Positions 1 to 6,841 are shown, counted from the first letter of the stretch. The stretch: DNA of 17,323 nt from Candidatus Woesearchaeota archaeon (GCA_013330825.1 DUHN01000016.1:1-17323); one strand, 5' to 3'. The notes: generated from the letters alone by a model not told the origin. A program made the numbers and translations.

Positions 1-82
1 CCTTGATGTTCGCATGGCCAGCGCTCGACTGATGCCGCTAACCACATTCGGGACAGAGCACAGGTAAATGGAACAATCCCCG
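1..82. other. Left edge, no supportable gene
   Basis: A plus-strand reading frame is open from base 2 to a TAA at 65-67 and could be the last 21 codons of a gene that begins outside the window, but nothing in it is recognisable. On the minus strand a short stretch reads CPECG before a stop, which looks like half a zinc ribbon, but an in-frame stop lies only 14 codons upstream. Confidence 0.2.
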
Positions 83-790
83 CTATCCTTTCAGAACGAT
101 GATGTTGCCCCTGCCCTTCCTGATTTTCTCTATCTTCTTCCTGTGCTCGAGTTCGGCGAGGAGCAGGCTGATCTTGGCTTCTGAAAAGGGCATCTCCTTG
201 CGCAGTTCCTTCTGGGTCGCCCTGCCACCGTGCCGTTTTATGATGGAGAGGAGCTTTCCCGCGTCATCATCGTCCTTCCGTCCTTCCGTCCTGCCGTCTT
301 GTGCCTCCTCGTGACGGGCACGGCTGCCTTTTCCCGCCCTGGTGTTATACATATAATACCTTCCCCCCCCAATGGCCAGCCCGATCACGACGATGATGGC
401 TACCGCCCAATAGCCCTTCCCGGACGGGCCAAGGTCCCCTAATTCTCCCAATCCAGGATCTGCCAATTCCCCTTCATCAATGACCGGAAACAGGATAAGG
501 TCGATGACATAGCTCCCCTCCTGAAGCACGGTCACGGTCTGGTTCTCCCGTGCAGTCACGTGGCCATTAGCGCCCAGCTCCGCGCTGATGCGGTACGTTC
601 CCTTGGGAATCTCGAATGCATACCTGCCGTCCTGCGCCACGAGCTTCTGCTGGGGAGTGGTGTTCACTTCCACGACCGCGCCGGACACCTTGCTCAGGGA
701 GAGGTCGTAGACGTTGCCGTAGATGGTTGCGCCCCATGCCGAAGGGAGGCATAAGAGGAGCATGAAAATCACCACACCCTTGGTTCCCAT
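83..790 (-). CDS. Membrane-anchored winged-helix regulator with extracellular Ig-like domain
   Basis: The 235-residue protein has a signal peptide (1-20, ending SAWG), a beta-rich outer domain at about 21-100 resembling carboxypeptidase-regulatory/transthyretin-like folds (YGNVYD, then DGRYAFEIPKGTYRISA), an acidic Gly/Pro spacer, one membrane helix at about 127-147, a charged linker (RKDDDDAG near 171-178) and a C-terminal winged helix at 178-235 (ATQKELRKEMPFSEAKISLL, then KGRGNIIVLKG). Archaeal proteins of this plan are one-component membrane regulators. The expected topology puts the sensor outside and the DNA-binding domain in the cytoplasm. Its ligand and target genes are unknown. The start is chosen because a TATA box is centred 26 nt upstream, giving a leaderless mRNA. 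A run of eight C (363-370; G on the coding strand) sits at the membrane/cytoplasm junction. It could alternatively be tethered without a regulatory role. Confidence 0.8.
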   Translation of the reverse strand: MGTKGVVIFMLLLCLPSAWGATIYGNVYDLSLSKVSGAVVEVNTTPQQKLVAQDGRYAFEIPKGTYRISAELGANGHVTARENQTVTVLQEGSYVIDLILFPVIDEGELADPGLGELGDLGPSGKGYWAVAIIVVIGLAIGGGRYYMYNTRAGKGSRARHEEAQDGRTEGRKDDDDAGKLLSIIKRHGGRATQKELRKEMPFSEAKISLLLAELEHRKKIEKIRKGRGNIIVLKG

Positions 791-810
791 GACCCCACTT
801 ATCCGTTATG

Positions 811-823
811 GTATATAAAAATA
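811..823 (-). promoter_or_regulatory. TATA box of the membrane-anchored regulator
   Basis: Read on the minus strand the site is TTTTATATAC, centred near 816. The start codon A is at 790, about 26 nt downstream, so transcription probably begins at the ATG itself. Confidence 0.75.
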
Positions 824-1151
824 TGGTGCCCTCATATCTCCTTGGTTCTGCCAACTTTCCCCCATCAATCATGCAATTAGCCTTAAAAATAGTTTTCCCC
901 CTAAAAGAAGCCTTCTTTTTTCTACTTAAAGATAAATGGAGAAGAATAAAGTTTCATAAAGTTTTAATTCGCCTAAAAATCCTCAAAAAAACTGAAAATG
1001 AAAGTATGCTTATAAACAACCTTCCCTCCTCTTCGGGAAGTGATTGGCGTAGTGGCATGGTGCCGATGGCGTACCGCGCACCATTGCCGCCGGCCATCAC
1101 CACCAGACCACAACCAAGATACCACAAAAAACAGACCACCGAGGTGACCAG
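824..1151. other. Intergenic region with promoter and structured leader for the coiled-coil gene
   Basis: This A+T-rich stretch separates divergent genes. A plus-strand TATA-like box (CTTATAAAC, 1009-1017) predicts a start near 1039, leaving a leader of about 110 nt before the ATG at 1152. The leader holds an inverted repeat, ATGGTGC at 1057-1063 with GCACCAT at 1078-1084, followed by an ACC-rich unstructured stretch and a strong Shine-Dalgarno sequence GAGGTGA at 1141-1147. A second small inverted repeat (CTTCCC 1021-1026, GGGAAG 1035-1040) straddles the predicted start. No gene is seen here. Confidence 0.55.
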
Positions 1152-2513
1152 ATGGAAATCATCAAGAGATTCTTTGCCTATGCCGTGCTGGCGATGCTGA
1201 TAGCGGGGATGCTCCCCCTGGCATTCGCCGATGATGATAATGACAATGATGACACGGAAGTTGACGCTTCAGCGGATGCTTCTGCGGAGACGAGCACCTC
1301 CTCGAATTCCGGCTCTTCTTCCGGCTCTTCGAATGCGAGAATAGCCGGGACCGTGGGCGTGAAGGCCACCATCCGCGAGGACCGGCAGGACAGGCTTGAG
1401 GACATGAGAAACAAGCTTGCGGACCGCGAGGAGAAGATAGCGGAACGCTTGGACAAGCTCGACGAAAAAACGCAGGACAGGCTGCTCAAGCTCAGGGCCG
1501 ACTATACCCTCAGGCTCTCTGCGCTGGAGAACAGGAGCTTTGAGCGCATCGCGAAGCTTGACGAGAAGTACCTCGAGAAATTCGCTAAGCTCTCCCGGGA
1601 CAGGCAGGAGAAGCTCTCCAAGCTCACCGATGCCCTGATCAAGGCAGAGCTGGACGGCGTGAAATTCAGGGAAGTGCGTGGCGCCGATGAACTCAAGCTG
1701 AGGATCATCACCAAGGCCAGGCTCGAAGCCGCGCGCGCAGACTTTGATGACGCGAAGGAACGCTTCGAGAAGGCACGGGAGGAGTACAAGGATGCGCGCG
1801 AGCGCTACAACAACGCAACCACGGAGGAAGAGCGCCTGGCGCATGCCAAGGAAGTCCTCTCTGGAGCGGCGGATTCCATCATCACCCACCTGGAGAAGAT
1901 AAAATCCAAGGTGCAGGAGAACGAGAACCTCAACGAGAGCGAGGCAGCTGACCTTACCGCGCGCATCGACGCCCACATCCAGACCGTCACGGACATCAAG
2001 GCGAAGATAGACGCCGCGACGACAAAGGAGGATATCAAGGCAATAGCCAAGGAACTCAGGCAGGCATGGGCAGACATGCGCTTCAGGATGGAGCTGATGG
2101 CCGAGCGCGTCATCACCGCCCGCGTGCAGGGGGTCCTCAACCAGGGGGAAGTCCTCCAGAAGCGCCTTGACACCGCACTCGCCGCGATGGCAGAGCAGAA
2201 CATCAGCGTTGATGTGGATGCCGAGGTAGATGAATTCAACGCGGACATCGCCGCCGCGAAGGACTTCCAGGCGCAGGCCAAAGCGAAGCTGAAGGCAGCG
2301 ATAGACGCAGACACCTCAGATGAGGCGAAAGACCTCGTGGAGCAGGCGCACGACCTGATCAAGAAGTCCCAGGATTCCCTGAAGGATGCCCACGACGCCC
2401 TCCGGCAGATCATCCGGAAGATACGCGAGGCGGGGCACGAGCTTGAGGTGGATACCTCCTCTTCAGTCGAGATAGAGATTGAGGCAGAAGACTCTGCGGA
2501 AGCGAGCACCTAG
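1152..2513 (+). CDS. Secreted long coiled-coil protein
   Basis: The 453-residue protein begins with a signal peptide (about 1-26, ending PLAFA), continues with an acidic and Ser-rich low-complexity segment (about 27-62), then a charged alpha-helical region from about 70 to 430. The helical part is dominated by K/E/R/L/A heptad-like stretches such as the segment around 100-160 with repeated KL(D/S)EK and RxxKL patterns. The C-terminal tail is again Ser/Glu-rich and acidic. No second membrane segment or catalytic motif is visible, so it is probably exported and free or bound to the cell surface. The start is fixed by GAGGTGA five bases upstream. A lipoprotein gene follows about 100 bp downstream with its own promoter; the two may act together at the envelope, but that is inference. 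No family is recognised. Confidence 0.8.
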   Translation: MEIIKRFFAYAVLAMLIAGMLPLAFADDDNDNDDTEVDASADASAETSTSSNSGSSSGSSNARIAGTVGVKATIREDRQDRLEDMRNKLADREEKIAERLDKLDEKTQDRLLKLRADYTLRLSALENRSFERIAKLDEKYLEKFAKLSRDRQEKLSKLTDALIKAELDGVKFREVRGADELKLRIITKARLEAARADFDDAKERFEKAREEYKDARERYNNATTEEERLAHAKEVLSGAADSIITHLEKIKSKVQENENLNESEAADLTARIDAHIQTVTDIKAKIDAATTKEDIKAIAKELRQAWADMRFRMELMAERVITARVQGVLNQGEVLQKRLDTALAAMAEQNISVDVDAEVDEFNADIAAAKDFQAQAKAKLKAAIDADTSDEAKDLVEQAHDLIKKSQDSLKDAHDALRQIIRKIREAGHELEVDTSSSVEIEIEAEDSAEAST

Positions 2514-2552
2514 TTTCCCTTGTTTTTTCTTTTTCCCTTTTGTTTTTATTTC
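2514..2552 (+). terminator. T-rich terminator after the coiled-coil gene
   Basis: Immediately after the stop codon the plus strand carries several runs of three to six T within 40 bases. This is the usual form of archaeal intrinsic termination, which needs T-runs rather than a hairpin. Confidence 0.65.
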
Positions 2553-2568
2553 AGCCTGATGGGAAAGA

Positions 2569-2577
2569 TTTATAATA
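2569..2577 (+). promoter_or_regulatory. TATA box of the lipoprotein gene
   Basis: TTTATAATA is centred at 2573 and predicts transcription from about 2599. The resulting leader of roughly 16 nt contains GAGGTG at 2601-2606, correctly spaced from the ATG at 2616, so this gene uses a Shine-Dalgarno start. Confidence 0.65.
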
Positions 2578-2615
2578 ATCCCATGGAACACACATTCCAA
2601 GAGGTGAACCATCCA

Positions 2616-2873
2616 ATGAAAAAGACCCCTACAATCCTTCTTCTCTGCTCCCTTGCCTTGCTCGCGATTATGCTCGCGGGATGCGGCAAAGAGGCACAGC
2701 AGAGCCCTGCGCAGGAGGCGTCCCAGGAGCCATCCTCCCAGCCATCCCCTCCTGTCCAGAATGCCGATCAGATAGGCAGCGGCATCTCCGACATCAGCCA
2801 GGATGAGAAGGAGCTCAATTCCAGCGACATGAACAGCATGGAATCAGATCTTGCTGCCATCGAGAATATGTGA
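2616..2873 (+). CDS. Small secreted lipoprotein
   Basis: The 85-residue protein has a lipoprotein signal peptide: MKKT, a hydrophobic core, then the lipobox LAGC with Cys23 as the predicted lipidated residue. The mature part is short, rich in Gln/Ser/Pro/Glu (about 24-50), and ends in an acidic amphipathic stretch (GISDISQDEKELNSSDMNSM at 56-75). Small lipoproteins with this kind of ending are, as I recall, common in Woesearchaeota-like genomes. The upstream in-frame ATGs at 2559 and 2583 are rejected because they precede the predicted transcription start and would bury the lipobox. The gene lies between a T-rich terminator and its own TATA box, so it is transcribed separately from the coiled-coil gene. 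Function unknown. Confidence 0.75.
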   Translation: MKKTPTILLLCSLALLAIMLAGCGKEAQQSPAQEASQEPSSQPSPPVQNADQIGSGISDISQDEKELNSSDMNSMESDLAAIENM

Positions 2874-2879
2874 TGGAAC

Positions 2880-2902
2880 TCCTTTATTTCTTTATTCTTT
2901 CT
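2880..2902 (+). terminator. T-rich terminator after the lipoprotein gene
   Basis: Short T-runs (CTTTATTTCTTTATTCTTTC) follow the stop codon and precede the convergent gene that ends at 2920. Confidence 0.5.
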
Positions 2903-2919
2903 AGGAGAGCGTAGGGCCT

Positions 2920-3561
2920 TCAAGCCCCGCTTTTTCCTGCTTTCCTTCTCTGATATGCGCTGCGCACACCGTTCATCGCCCTCAGGATCCATTCCACCAC
3001 GATGATGAACCCGATGCTCATGTAGAGCGTACGATCATGGAGCGTGGCGATGTTGATGGTAAACGTGGCATTGGTGAGGAGGGTCGGATCGAGCATCACC
3101 GTGACGAGCAGCCAGAGCGGGAGGACTTTTGCCAGCTCCTGCGCGTACGGCTCATTGAAGTAGGCAATCGCCCTGATGATGGCGATGACAATGGCGGAGA
3201 AGAACATGATATTGGCGTAATTGCTCTCGCTCACAAGCAGCGTGAGGAATATCACCAGGGCAGCGCCCCAGACGAGCGTGTAGATAGGGAAGAGAATGAG
3301 ATACTTAAGGATGTAGAGCGCGAAATTCCCTATCTTATGCAGCCTGGAGCCGTTCTTCCCGCGGTATTTCGAGAGGTCAAGGGCGAACAGGTTCTTGCGT
3401 GCCAGGTGCCTGGAGAACTGCCAGAGGAGGATGCATATCCACAGCACGACAAGGAAGACGGCGGTGAGCTTGATAAGATAGAACGGGATGTGGAGCTTCT
3501 GGGTGAGGAACTGTATCACGGCAATCTCGAGAGAAAATCCCCAATCGATGACATCCTGCAT
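2920..3561 (-). CDS. Multi-pass membrane protein of unknown function
   Basis: The 213-residue protein has about five or six hydrophobic segments: near 26-48, two within 76-109, 115-134, 141-160 and 177-195. The basic C-terminus (YQRRKAGKSGA) is probably cytoplasmic. No catalytic motif or transporter signature is recognised, and a family cannot be assigned. The start is supported by a TATA box (AATAAATATC on the minus strand) centred about 25 nt from the ATG, which implies a leaderless transcript. It is convergent with the lipoprotein gene and divergent from the TatD gene. Confidence 0.75.
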   Translation of the reverse strand: MQDVIDWGFSLEIAVIQFLTQKLHIPFYLIKLTAVFLVVLWICILLWQFSRHLARKNLFALDLSKYRGKNGSRLHKIGNFALYILKYLILFPIYTLVWGAALVIFLTLLVSESNYANIMFFSAIVIAIIRAIAYFNEPYAQELAKVLPLWLLVTVMLDPTLLTNATFTINIATLHDRTLYMSIGFIIVVEWILRAMNGVRSAYQRRKAGKSGA

Positions 3562-3580
3562 ATCCCCTCTTCTTCTGCGG

Positions 3581-3590
3581 GATATTTATT
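3581..3590 (-). promoter_or_regulatory. TATA box of the membrane-protein gene
   Basis: Minus-strand AATAAATATC is centred near 3586, about 25 nt from the ATG at 3561, consistent with leaderless initiation. Confidence 0.7.
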
Positions 3591-3615
3591 CTTTTCCATT
3601 TTCCAGCTTTGCAGA

Positions 3616-3753
3616 AAACTCCGCTTCGCTCCGGGGCAGCGCCGGCTCGCTCTCCGCTGTCGCAGCCGAGGAGCGGGTCCGTCCCGCAGGGCGCGTCCCC
3701 TCCCACTGCCGCTGCCGCACATCGCAGCACCGCTCACACATTGGCGCTACCCT
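3616..3753 (+). repeat. Dispersed structured repeat, copy A
   Basis: The copy has imperfect terminal inverted repeats, GGGGCAGCGCC at 3633-3643 against GGCGCTACCC at 3743-3752, and an internal hairpin GCGGG-TCCGT-CCCGC. Its left end, including about 17 bp before the inverted repeat, matches copy B. Its first 20 bases after 3633 and its right end (GCACCGCTCACA then GGCGCT) match copy D. Read in the frame of CGG at 3632 it is open and gives ENSASLRGSAGSLSAVAAEE followed later by GRVPSHC and HRSHIGA. Copy B gives ENPASLRAAPGSLLAVAEG in the same phase. It lies between two divergent promoters, so it is probably a mobile or palindromic element rather than a gene. Confidence 0.75.
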
Positions 3754-3791
3754 GCTTTTCTACAAAGCCCATTTTCCCGGAAAATCGCAAG

Positions 3792-3799
3792 CTTTAAAG
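3792..3799 (+). promoter_or_regulatory. TATA box of the TatD-family gene
   Basis: CTTTAAAG is centred at about 3795, 28 nt before the ATG at 3824, which supports that start and rules out the much longer open frame upstream. Confidence 0.6.
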
Positions 3800-3823
3800 T
3801 GGCGCGCCTCTTTTCCATGGGCC

Positions 3824-4606
3824 ATGGGCATGCTCATCGACATCCATTCCCACCTTGACCATCCGCGCTTCCTTCCGGATATCGATGCTGTCATCTCCCG
3901 GGCGAAAGCTGCCGGCGTGAGGCACATCGTGACGAACGGCATCGATCCCCGGACGAACAGGATTTGCCTGGAACTCTCGCGGAAACACGATATCGTGGAG
4001 TGCGGCATGGGCATCTATCCCCGGGACGCGCTCAAAAGGGGACTGGAGACAGGCACTTCACCCCACCAAGCGGCGGACTTCGACATTGGAGAGGAAATCA
4101 ATTTCATCAGGCAACACAAGGACGGCATCATAGCCATCTCGGAGATCGGCCTCGATTTCGTGCATGGCGAGGACCAGCAGCAGATCGAAGACTTCGTTTC
4201 CATGCTCCGCCTGGCGAAGGAGCTGGACAAGCCGGTGGTGGTGCATTCGCGCAAGGCAGAGGAGAGGTGCATAGAGGTCCTTGAGGCCGAAGGGATGAAG
4301 AATGTGGTGATGCACTGCTTCTGCGGCAGGAAGAGGCTGGTGGAGCGCATCGTGAAGAATGGCTGGTGCCTGACCGTCCCCACCACCGTGGTGAGGGCGC
4401 AGCAGTTCCAGGATATCGCCAAGAATGCCCCCCTCACCCAATTGTTCTGCGAGACGGACTCCCCATACCTCAGCCCGTTCAAAGAGCAGCGCAACGAGCC
4501 CGCTTTCGTGGCGGAATCGTACAAGAAGCTCGCCGAGCTGAAGGGCATGACGGTTGAGGATGTCGCACAGAATGTGTATATGAACTGGCAACGAATGTTT
4601 AAATGA
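3824..4606 (+). CDS. TatD-family metal-dependent hydrolase (putative DNase)
   Basis: The 260-residue protein has the full TatD metal-site pattern of a TIM-barrel hydrolase: DIHSH (His8, His10), SEIGLDF (Glu107), VVHSRKA (His141), MHCFCG (His164) and ETDSPY (Asp212). The length is normal for the family. TatD enzymes are cytoplasmic, metal-dependent, and many have 3'-5' exonuclease or DNase activity; the substrate here cannot be read from sequence. The reading frame stays open far upstream through repeat copy A, but the TATA box at 3792-3799 places transcription start at about 3822, so the ATG at 3824 (or the one at 3830, giving MLIDIHSH) is the likely leaderless start. It is followed by T-runs and a separate promoter. 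Confidence 0.9.
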   Translation: MGMLIDIHSHLDHPRFLPDIDAVISRAKAAGVRHIVTNGIDPRTNRICLELSRKHDIVECGMGIYPRDALKRGLETGTSPHQAADFDIGEEINFIRQHKDGIIAISEIGLDFVHGEDQQQIEDFVSMLRLAKELDKPVVVHSRKAEERCIEVLEAEGMKNVVMHCFCGRKRLVERIVKNGWCLTVPTTVVRAQQFQDIAKNAPLTQLFCETDSPYLSPFKEQRNEPAFVAESYKKLAELKGMTVEDVAQNVYMNWQRMFK

Positions 4607-4613
4607 GCTCCAT

Positions 4614-4638
4614 CAGTTTTTCTCTCTCCATTTATTTA
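4614..4638 (+). terminator. T-rich terminator after the TatD gene
   Basis: A pyrimidine-rich stretch (TTTTTCTCTCTCCATTTATT) begins a few bases after the stop codon. Confidence 0.5.
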
Positions 4639-4678
4639 GGACCCCCATTGAGCCCATACTCCCCAAAAAATCAAAACA

Positions 4679-4686
4679 TTTTTAAG
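4679..4686 (+). promoter_or_regulatory. TATA-like box for the small acidic-tail gene
   Basis: TTTTTAAG is centred near 4682, about 26 nt from the ATG at 4709, fitting a leaderless transcript. A GGGAGA also lies upstream of the ATG but would not be transcribed if that start is right. Confidence 0.5.
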
Positions 4687-4708
4687 CCACCAGAGGGAGA
4701 AAAAGCAC

Positions 4709-5062
4709 ATGATCATCACCGTCGACACGAAGCACGACTCCCCGGAGGACATCCGCAAGATTATCGCGATGCTGCAGCACTTCCTCGGCGATAGGGAGCT
4801 GATGAGCAATGCCCCCCTCGGCCAGTCTTCGGAGGAGCAGGCGGCCCCGTTCGCGAACATCTTCCAGGACATGCCCGCGGAGCAGGGCGCTTCCGAGCCC
4901 TCATCCATCATCCTTCCGGAGCAGGCCGCGCAGGAGGCCAAACCCTCCTCTGACGAGCTGTTCAGCGACCTCTTCAGCGAGGAGGACGTTCCCAAGCAGG
5001 CTGAGGGGAAAGAGGATGAGGAAGACTCCCCTTCGCGGAAGCCGAAGATTGAGTTCTATTAA
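4709..5062 (+). CDS. Small protein with conserved-looking N-terminus and acidic disordered tail
   Basis: The 117-residue protein starts with a compact segment (MIITVDTKHDSPEDIRKIIA, then MLQHFLGD) of the kind I associate with small uncharacterised DPANN proteins. Residues from about 31 to 108 are rich in Glu, Ser, Ala, Pro and Gln and probably disordered, and the chain ends in a basic/aromatic KPKIEFY. This order (short folded head, flexible acidic linker, terminal peptide) suggests a binding or adaptor role, but no function can be assigned. It has its own TATA box and is convergent with the metallophosphoesterase gene, with repeat copy B between them. Confidence 0.7.
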   Translation: MIITVDTKHDSPEDIRKIIAMLQHFLGDRELMSNAPLGQSSEEQAAPFANIFQDMPAEQGASEPSSIILPEQAAQEAKPSSDELFSDLFSEEDVPKQAEGKEDEEDSPSRKPKIEFY

Positions 5063-5076
5063 CACAACGGCGTTGA

Positions 5077-5188
5077 AAATCCTGCCTCGCTTCGGGCGGC
5101 GCCAGGCTCACTCCTTGCTGTCGCAGAGGGATATGTGGTTCCCTCCCGTAAGGGACGCCCCCTTCCGCATTGTATAACGCAGCCGCCC
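5077..5188 (+). repeat. Dispersed structured repeat, copy B
   Basis: The ends form an inverted repeat, GGGCGGC at 5094-5100 and GCCGCCC at 5182-5188. The left half matches copy A (GAAAA, then CGCTTCGGGCGGCGCC, GGCTCACTC and GCTGTCGCAG), and the centre shares the CCCGTAAGGGACG pattern with copies C and D. In the frame starting CGG at 5093 it is open and reads SLRAAPGSLLAVAEG, then SRKGRPLPHC, parallel to copy A. It occupies the gap between two convergent genes, where it could also act as a transcription or RNA 3'-end structure. Confidence 0.65.
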
Positions 5189-5215
5189 TCAGCTTTCATT
5201 TCTGTAAGAATAAAT

Positions 5216-5830
5216 TCAAATCTCTATAATCTTCCCCTTCTTGCCCACGTTGAATATCTTGGTCTTGCCGATGACCTCCTCGATGCCTTCCGCCTCGTGG
5301 ACGTGGCCGCACAGGAGGATGTCCGGCCTGAACCTCTCGATGGCCTTCCTCACCCCTTCGCTGCCGGGGAAGAAGCCGGAGAACCGCTCGGACAACGAGC
5401 CGGTGGGATGGACATGCGTCACCATGATTTTCTTCTTGGCCTCCCTGATGCGCTCGTAGCCCTTTTCCAGGAGATCCATGATTTCACCCTCGCCGAGCTG
5501 GTGTAGCCCGATGTTCGCCCCGCCGCAGCCGAACAGGCCGACGCCCTTGCACATGATGGAATAGCCGTGCAGGTTCGTGGCCCCGTAGACTTCCGCGAGG
5601 AAATCGGCGGTGGCCACGGTCTCATGGTTGCCCGGTATCAGGAGAACCTTCTTCTTGCGCTTCACGAATGGCCCCACGATGCCGTCCGTGGAGCTCTCCG
5701 CGTAGGTGAGGTCGCCGCACAGCACGACCAAGTCAACATTCTCTTTCTCCGCCTGCTCCGCGAGCTGCTCCGCGGCGCGGGCATCGCCGTGTATGTCCGA
5801 GGAGGCGAGTATCTTCATCTTCTTTTCCAT
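5216..5830 (-). CDS. Calcineurin-like metallophosphoesterase
   Basis: The 204-residue protein contains all five metallophosphoesterase motifs: SDIHGD (Asp12, His14), LCGDLTY (Asp40), PGNHE (Asn68, His69), VTHVHPTG (His139) and CGHVHEAEG (His176, His178). It is a small cytoplasmic enzyme of the YfcE/MJ0936-like type that hydrolyses phosphomono- or diesters with two metal ions; the substrate is unknown. Its ATG lies nine bases after the stop of tsaC on the same strand, so it is the second gene of that operon. The start could be at 5830 (MEKKMKIL) or 5818 (MKILASSD); a purine-rich GAGAGATAG precedes the first. Confidence 0.9.
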   Translation of the reverse strand: MEKKMKILASSDIHGDARAAEQLAEQAEKENVDLVVLCGDLTYAESSTDGIVGPFVKRKKKVLLIPGNHETVATADFLAEVYGATNLHGYSIMCKGVGLFGCGGANIGLHQLGEGEIMDLLEKGYERIREAKKKIMVTHVHPTGSLSERFSGFFPGSEGVRKAIERFRPDILLCGHVHEAEGIEEVIGKTKIFNVGKKGKIIEI

Positions 5831-5839
5831 AGAATGAAG

Positions 5840-6406
5840 CTATCTCTCGATGATTTTAAAGCTATCGCTCAGGTCGACCAGCCTGCTCGGCCGGCCGTTC
5901 CTCTCGCCCTCATAGATGACGAAGTCAACGCCTTTCCCGATGCCTTCGTCCAGATCGTCCAATGAGGTCATGTACTGCTCGCCGTGCTTGTTGACGGACG
6001 TCGTGACGATGGGAATCTCCAGCTCGGCGATGTGCGCCATGAACCAATGGTCAGGCATCCTGATCCCTATGGTTTTGAGGTTGGGCGCGACATCCTCTGC
6101 CACGCAGCCGTCCTTCTTCCGGAAGATAAGGGTATAAGGGCCGGGCAGCCTGCTGATCCACCCTTCGCCACGCTTGCTTACCTCACAATGCTCCCTGATC
6201 CAGTCCTTCGACGGGGCGATGACCGAGAACGGCGTGTAGCTGCGCTCCTTGAGGCGCCTAATCTTCCTGACCGCGTCCGCGTCCCTCGCGTCGCAGCCGA
6301 TGCCGTAGATGGTGTCCGTGGGATAGATGAACACCGCGCCGGACATGATCTTCTCATAGATATCCTCTCTTGCGGCGTTGAACTCCTGCCTGCTCAGGAC
6401 TTTCAT
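5840..6406 (-). CDS. tsaC: Threonylcarbamoyl-AMP synthase (TsaC/YrdC type)
   Basis: The 188-residue protein is the single-domain YrdC form. It has the signature YPTDTIYGIG (28-37), the basic RLKERSYTPFSVI (51-63), LPGPYT (88-93), the IGIRMPDH segment (113-120), TTSVNKHGE (135-143) in place of the usual SAN-x-SG, and PSRLVD (173-178). It makes threonylcarbamoyl-adenylate from threonine, bicarbonate and ATP, the first step of t6A formation at position 37 of ANN-decoding tRNAs; the transfer step needs Kae1/KEOPS, not seen in this window. The C-terminal Sua5 domain is absent. The reading frame extends upstream to 6493, but a TATA box 26 nt before the ATG at 6406 fixes the start. It leads an operon with the metallophosphoesterase. 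Confidence 0.9.
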   Translation of the reverse strand: MKVLSRQEFNAAREDIYEKIMSGAVFIYPTDTIYGIGCDARDADAVRKIRRLKERSYTPFSVIAPSKDWIREHCEVSKRGEGWISRLPGPYTLIFRKKDGCVAEDVAPNLKTIGIRMPDHWFMAHIAELEIPIVTTSVNKHGEQYMTSLDDLDEGIGKGVDFVIYEGERNGRPSRLVDLSDSFKIIER

Positions 6407-6428
6407 GATTTGCAGGATTACTGACACG

Positions 6429-6437
6429 TATAAATAT
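6429..6437 (-). promoter_or_regulatory. TATA box of tsaC
   Basis: Minus-strand ATATTTATA is centred at about 6433, 26-27 nt from the ATG at 6406, so the operon transcript is probably leaderless. Confidence 0.75.
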
Positions 6438-6495
6438 CTTATGCTAGAGGACCGCATCCCTCCACCATCTTTCTTTTTCAAAATTGAATGCACAG

Positions 6496-6506
6496 AAAAG
6501 AAAAAA
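6496..6506 (-). terminator. T-run directly after the small gene pair
   Basis: On the minus strand the stop codon of the second small gene is followed at once by six T, a C and four T (TTTTTTCTTTT), a typical archaeal terminator. Confidence 0.55.
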
Positions 6507-6626
6507 TCACGCAGCCATCCACTCCCTGCACCGCGCCGAGATTGCCCGTTCGATGCCGGCCATCCTGGCGCTTCTCTCGCAGAGGATGGCGTCCGCCTCC
6601 TCCCGGAGGAAGGAGGACGGCCTCAT
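6507..6626 (-). CDS. Tiny helical protein, second of an overlapping pair
   Basis: A 39-codon frame (MRPSSFLREEADAILCERSA, continuing to REWMAA) starts at the ATG that overlaps the stop of the upstream small gene in an ATGA. It ends directly before a strong T-run. The sequence is amphipathic and Arg/Ala/Glu-rich, and looks like one or two helices. The overlap suggests translational coupling. An alternative is that the two frames were one 83-codon gene broken by a frameshift at this junction. No family is recognised; the evidence is position, overlap and terminator only. Confidence 0.45.
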   Translation of the reverse strand: MRPSSFLREEADAILCERSARMAGIERAISARCREWMAA

Positions 6627-6757
6627 GCCGCTCCGAGGGTGAATTGCCGCTCGAAGGAGCGCAGCTTCCTGTTGGCCTCCCGCGTGAGGAACATCATCTG
6701 CTCGTTGAAGAGCCTCTCGATGGTCTCTTTGCTCGTATCTAGGGTTTGTGTTTCCAT
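6623..6757 (-). CDS. Small helical protein, first of an overlapping pair
   Basis: A 44-residue protein (METQTLDTSKETIERLFNEQ, then MMFLTREANRKLRSFERQFT, ending LGAA) with an acidic N-terminus and a basic, probably helical C-terminal half. The ATG at 6757 is chosen because GGTGA sits five bases upstream on the minus strand. A longer frame begins with TTG at 6853, close to where a TATA box would start transcription, but a leaderless TTG is less likely. The leader between 6854 and 6758 contains a 10-bp perfect hairpin. The gene overlaps the next by four bases. The size suggests an antitoxin-like, regulatory or adaptor peptide, but I cannot assign one. Confidence 0.55.
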   Translation of the reverse strand: METQTLDTSKETIERLFNEQMMFLTREANRKLRSFERQFTLGAA

Positions 6758-6806
6758 GCCGCTCACCTGCTTTTCGTTGTTCTTTGCCTTGCTGAGTAAA
6801 ATATCA

Positions 6807-6841
6807 GGCAGGGAACGATTGGGGGAGACGTGTTCCCTGCC
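6807..6841. promoter_or_regulatory. Perfect 10-bp inverted repeat in the leader of the small gene pair
   Basis: GGCAGGGAAC at 6807-6816 pairs exactly with GTTCCCTGCC at 6832-6841 around a 15-base loop. It lies 12-47 nt downstream of the transcription start predicted from the TATA box at 6877-6886, so it could be an RNA hairpin in the leader or a dimeric protein-binding site. Confidence 0.6.

Noticed and set aside
12..35. Possible C-terminal zinc ribbon (CPECG before a stop) on the minus strand at the left edge
   Set aside because: An in-frame stop lies only 14 codons upstream and no second CxxC is present.
3488..3823. A 112-residue N-terminal extension of the TatD protein through repeat copy A
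   Set aside because: The TATA box at 3792-3799 starts transcription at about 3822, and TatD proteins begin directly with the DIHSH strand.
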